Made by a program: the position numbers and the translations under genes. Below, piece after piece: positions 62,595-64,000 of a stretch of 64,000 nucleotides of DNA. How positions within the stretch are numbered: the stretch's first letter is position 1; every line of letters begins with the position of its first letter. The notes below the pieces were generated by a model. That model saw only the letters and a list, made by a program, of their open reading frames with translations, ran no database searches and was not told the origin of the DNA. The stretch comes from Fontimonas thermophila (GTDB taxonomy: Bacteria > Pseudomonadota > Gammaproteobacteria > Nevskiales > Nevskiaceae): contig NZ_FOOC01000003.1 in NCBI RefSeq assembly GCF_900113085.1, positions 186,001 to 250,000 on the forward strand. The letters run 5' to 3'.

Positions 62595-64000
62595 ATGAGC
62601 GCAGCCTCCGACGCCATCCGCAAACCCTGGCCGACATATCGACGTCTGCTCGGCTATTCCCTGCCACACTGGCGCGTGATGGTGCTGGCCTCGATCGCCA
62701 CTGCGGGTTTTGCGGCCGTGGACGCGAGTTTCGCCGCGATGGTCAAGCCGCTGCTCGACAAGGCGTTCGTCGAGCAGAACCAGGCCTATATTCGCACCAT
62801 GCCGCTGCTCATCGTCGGTCTGTTTCTGCTGCGCGGCATCAGCTCGTTTTGCGCCACCTATGGCATGAGCTGGGTCGCGCGCCGTGTCGTCAAGGACGTG
62901 CGTGGCCAGTTGTTCGAGAAGCTGCTGCGTTTGCCGGCACGCTATTACGACCACGTCAGTTCGAGTCAACTCATCGCGCGGCTGACATATCACGTCGAGC
63001 AGCTCGCCGATGCCGCGAGCACCGTGCTCACGAGCGTGCTCAAGGACAGCCTCACCATCGTTTTCTACATCGCGTTGATGACCTGGTTGAACTGGAAGCT
63101 GACCGTGTTCGCCTTCATCGTCGTCCCGTTCATCGCGCTGATCATCCGCTATGTCAGCCGCCGTTTCCGCAAAATCAGCGCACGGATCCAGGAAAGCGTC
63201 AGCACCGTGACCGAAGCGGTCGACGAGGCAGTGACGGGGCAGCGGGTCGTCAAGGTCTACAACGGCCAGGAGTTCGAGGCGCGCTATTTCGACAAGGTCA
63301 ACGAAAACAACCGCTGGCTGTCGATGAAGATCGTCGCGACGCGGGCCGGCAGCGCAGCGGTGATCCAGTTCATCGCCGCCTGGGCGGTAGCGGCCATTGT
63401 CTTTTTCGCGACGCAACCGAGCATGATCGAAACGATGACTGCGGGTACGTTCACCGCTTTCATGCTGGCGATGCTGTCGCTGATGCAACCGATGAAAAAC
63501 ATGGGTTCGGTCAACGAGCGCTTGCAGCGCGGGATCGCCGCGGCGGCCGAGATTTTCGAGATGCTCGATCAAGAAGTCGAACCCGCCGATGGCGTGCGGC
63601 CGCTGGTGCGCGCACGTGGCGCGATCGAGTTCGACCACGTGCATTTCCGCTATCGCGATGATTTGCCGGATGCGCTCAAGGACATCAATCTGACGATCCA
63701 GCCGGGGCAGACGGTTGCTTTTGTCGGTCGGTCCGGTAGTGGCAAGACCACGTTGCTTTCTCTGCTGCCGCGGTTCTATGACGTCAGCGCAGGCAGCATC
63801 CGTCTCGATGGGTACGATCTGCGCGAATATCGCTTGCGTGATCTGCGCAACCAGATCGCGCTGGTGGATCAGCAGGTGCGGTTGTTCAGCGCAACCATCG
63901 CCGAAAACATCGCCTATGGTCTCGATCCGCCGCCCGATGAGGCGCGCATCATCGATGCCGCCAAGCGTGCGCATGCCTGGGAGTTCATCGAAAAGCTGCC
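62595..64000 (+). CDS. msbA: Lipid A export ATP-binding/permease MsbA (3' truncated by window)
   Basis: ATG 62595 opens a frame that runs to the window edge (468 codons and part of the next). The N-terminal membrane domain has the MsbA-like PTYRRLLGYSLPHWRVMVLAS and FAAMVKPLLDKAFV, several membrane helices, and TEAVDEAVTGQRVVKVYNGQEFE. The ABC domain begins near residue 345, with Walker A VGRSGSGKTTLLS near 377-388 and a Q-loop LVDQQVRLF. MsbA flips lipid A core across the inner membrane. The signature and Walker B motifs lie beyond the edge. Confidence 0.95.
   Translation, partial: MSAASDAIRKPWPTYRRLLGYSLPHWRVMVLASIATAGFAAVDASFAAMVKPLLDKAFVEQNQAYIRTMPLLIVGLFLLRGISSFCATYGMSWVARRVVKDVRGQLFEKLLRLPARYYDHVSSSQLIARLTYHVEQLADAASTVLTSVLKDSLTIVFYIALMTWLNWKLTVFAFIVVPFIALIIRYVSRRFRKISARIQESVSTVTEAVDEAVTGQRVVKVYNGQEFEARYFDKVNENNRWLSMKIVATRAGSAAVIQFIAAWAVAAIVFFATQPSMIETMTAGTFTAFMLAMLSLMQPMKNMGSVNERLQRGIAAAAEIFEMLDQEVEPADGVRPLVRARGAIEFDHVHFRYRDDLPDALKDINLTIQPGQTVAFVGRSGSGKTTLLSLLPRFYDVSAGSIRLDGYDLREYRLRDLRNQIALVDQQVRLFSATIAENIAYGLDPPPDEARIIDAAKRAHAWEFIEKL

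Overview
This is an ordinary, gene-dense stretch of a GC-rich gammaproteobacterial chromosome, with no insertion sequence, prophage, CRISPR array or rRNA operon visible. The order pncC-thpR-recA-recX-alaS-lysC-csrA-tRNA-Arg-tRNA-Ser at the left end is typical of Gammaproteobacteria. LolC/LolD, ComEC, MsbA, EttA, a fused ArgA, BioA and CsrA agree with that. The leucine dehydrogenase, large NAD-dependent glutamate dehydrogenase, AguA/AguB and DUF4124 protein suggest a Xanthomonadales/Nevskiales-like lineage; that placement is inference, not a search result.

Left block (1-10.2 kb): the end of a leucine dehydrogenase, then pncC, thpR, recA, recX, alaS, lysC, csrA and two tRNA genes. Set into it on the minus strand is a three-gene envelope unit: an outer-membrane-type protein, a periplasmic FMN-binding protein with a flavinylation motif, and a four-helix membrane protein with histidine pairs like a cytochrome b. 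Its promoter spacer contains a Fur-box-like palindrome, so an iron-controlled electron-transfer system is a reasonable hypothesis.

10.4-20.1 kb: nhaA with a coupled small exported protein, then a SigK/RskA-type ECF sigma/anti-sigma pair divergent from a tightly overlapping six-gene operon. That operon encodes an FAD oxidoreductase, a DUF1365 protein, two paralogous CFA-family methyltransferases, a DUF1295 membrane protein and an exported protein. It looks like a stress-induced fatty-acyl modification pathway. The first methyltransferase lacks two bicarbonate-site residues of classical cyclopropane synthase. A small degenerate histidine-kinase-like protein closes the region.

20.2-49.2 kb: housekeeping and catabolic genes. 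These are NAD-glutamate dehydrogenase, a DMT exporter, a D-aminoacylase-like amidohydrolase, an HDOD protein, an MBL-fold hydrolase, cysS, dihydroorotase, a stand-alone molybdopterin oxidoreductase, rsmE, bioA, argA, a DUF815 ATPase, ettA, a DUF4124 protein, threonine ammonia-lyase, a GcvA-like regulator, an acyl-CoA dehydrogenase and the putrescine genes aguB/aguA.

49.2-64 kb: a decayed gene remnant, then lolC-lolD-comEC, hisI (with a zinc-site substitution), a Tyr/Pro-rich lipoprotein, a two-domain PTPS/QueD-like protein, gltX, thrS (not followed by infC), a soluble double-PAS histidine kinase overlapping an M23 peptidase and a DUF1499 lipoprotein, hinT, and the start of msbA running off the right edge.
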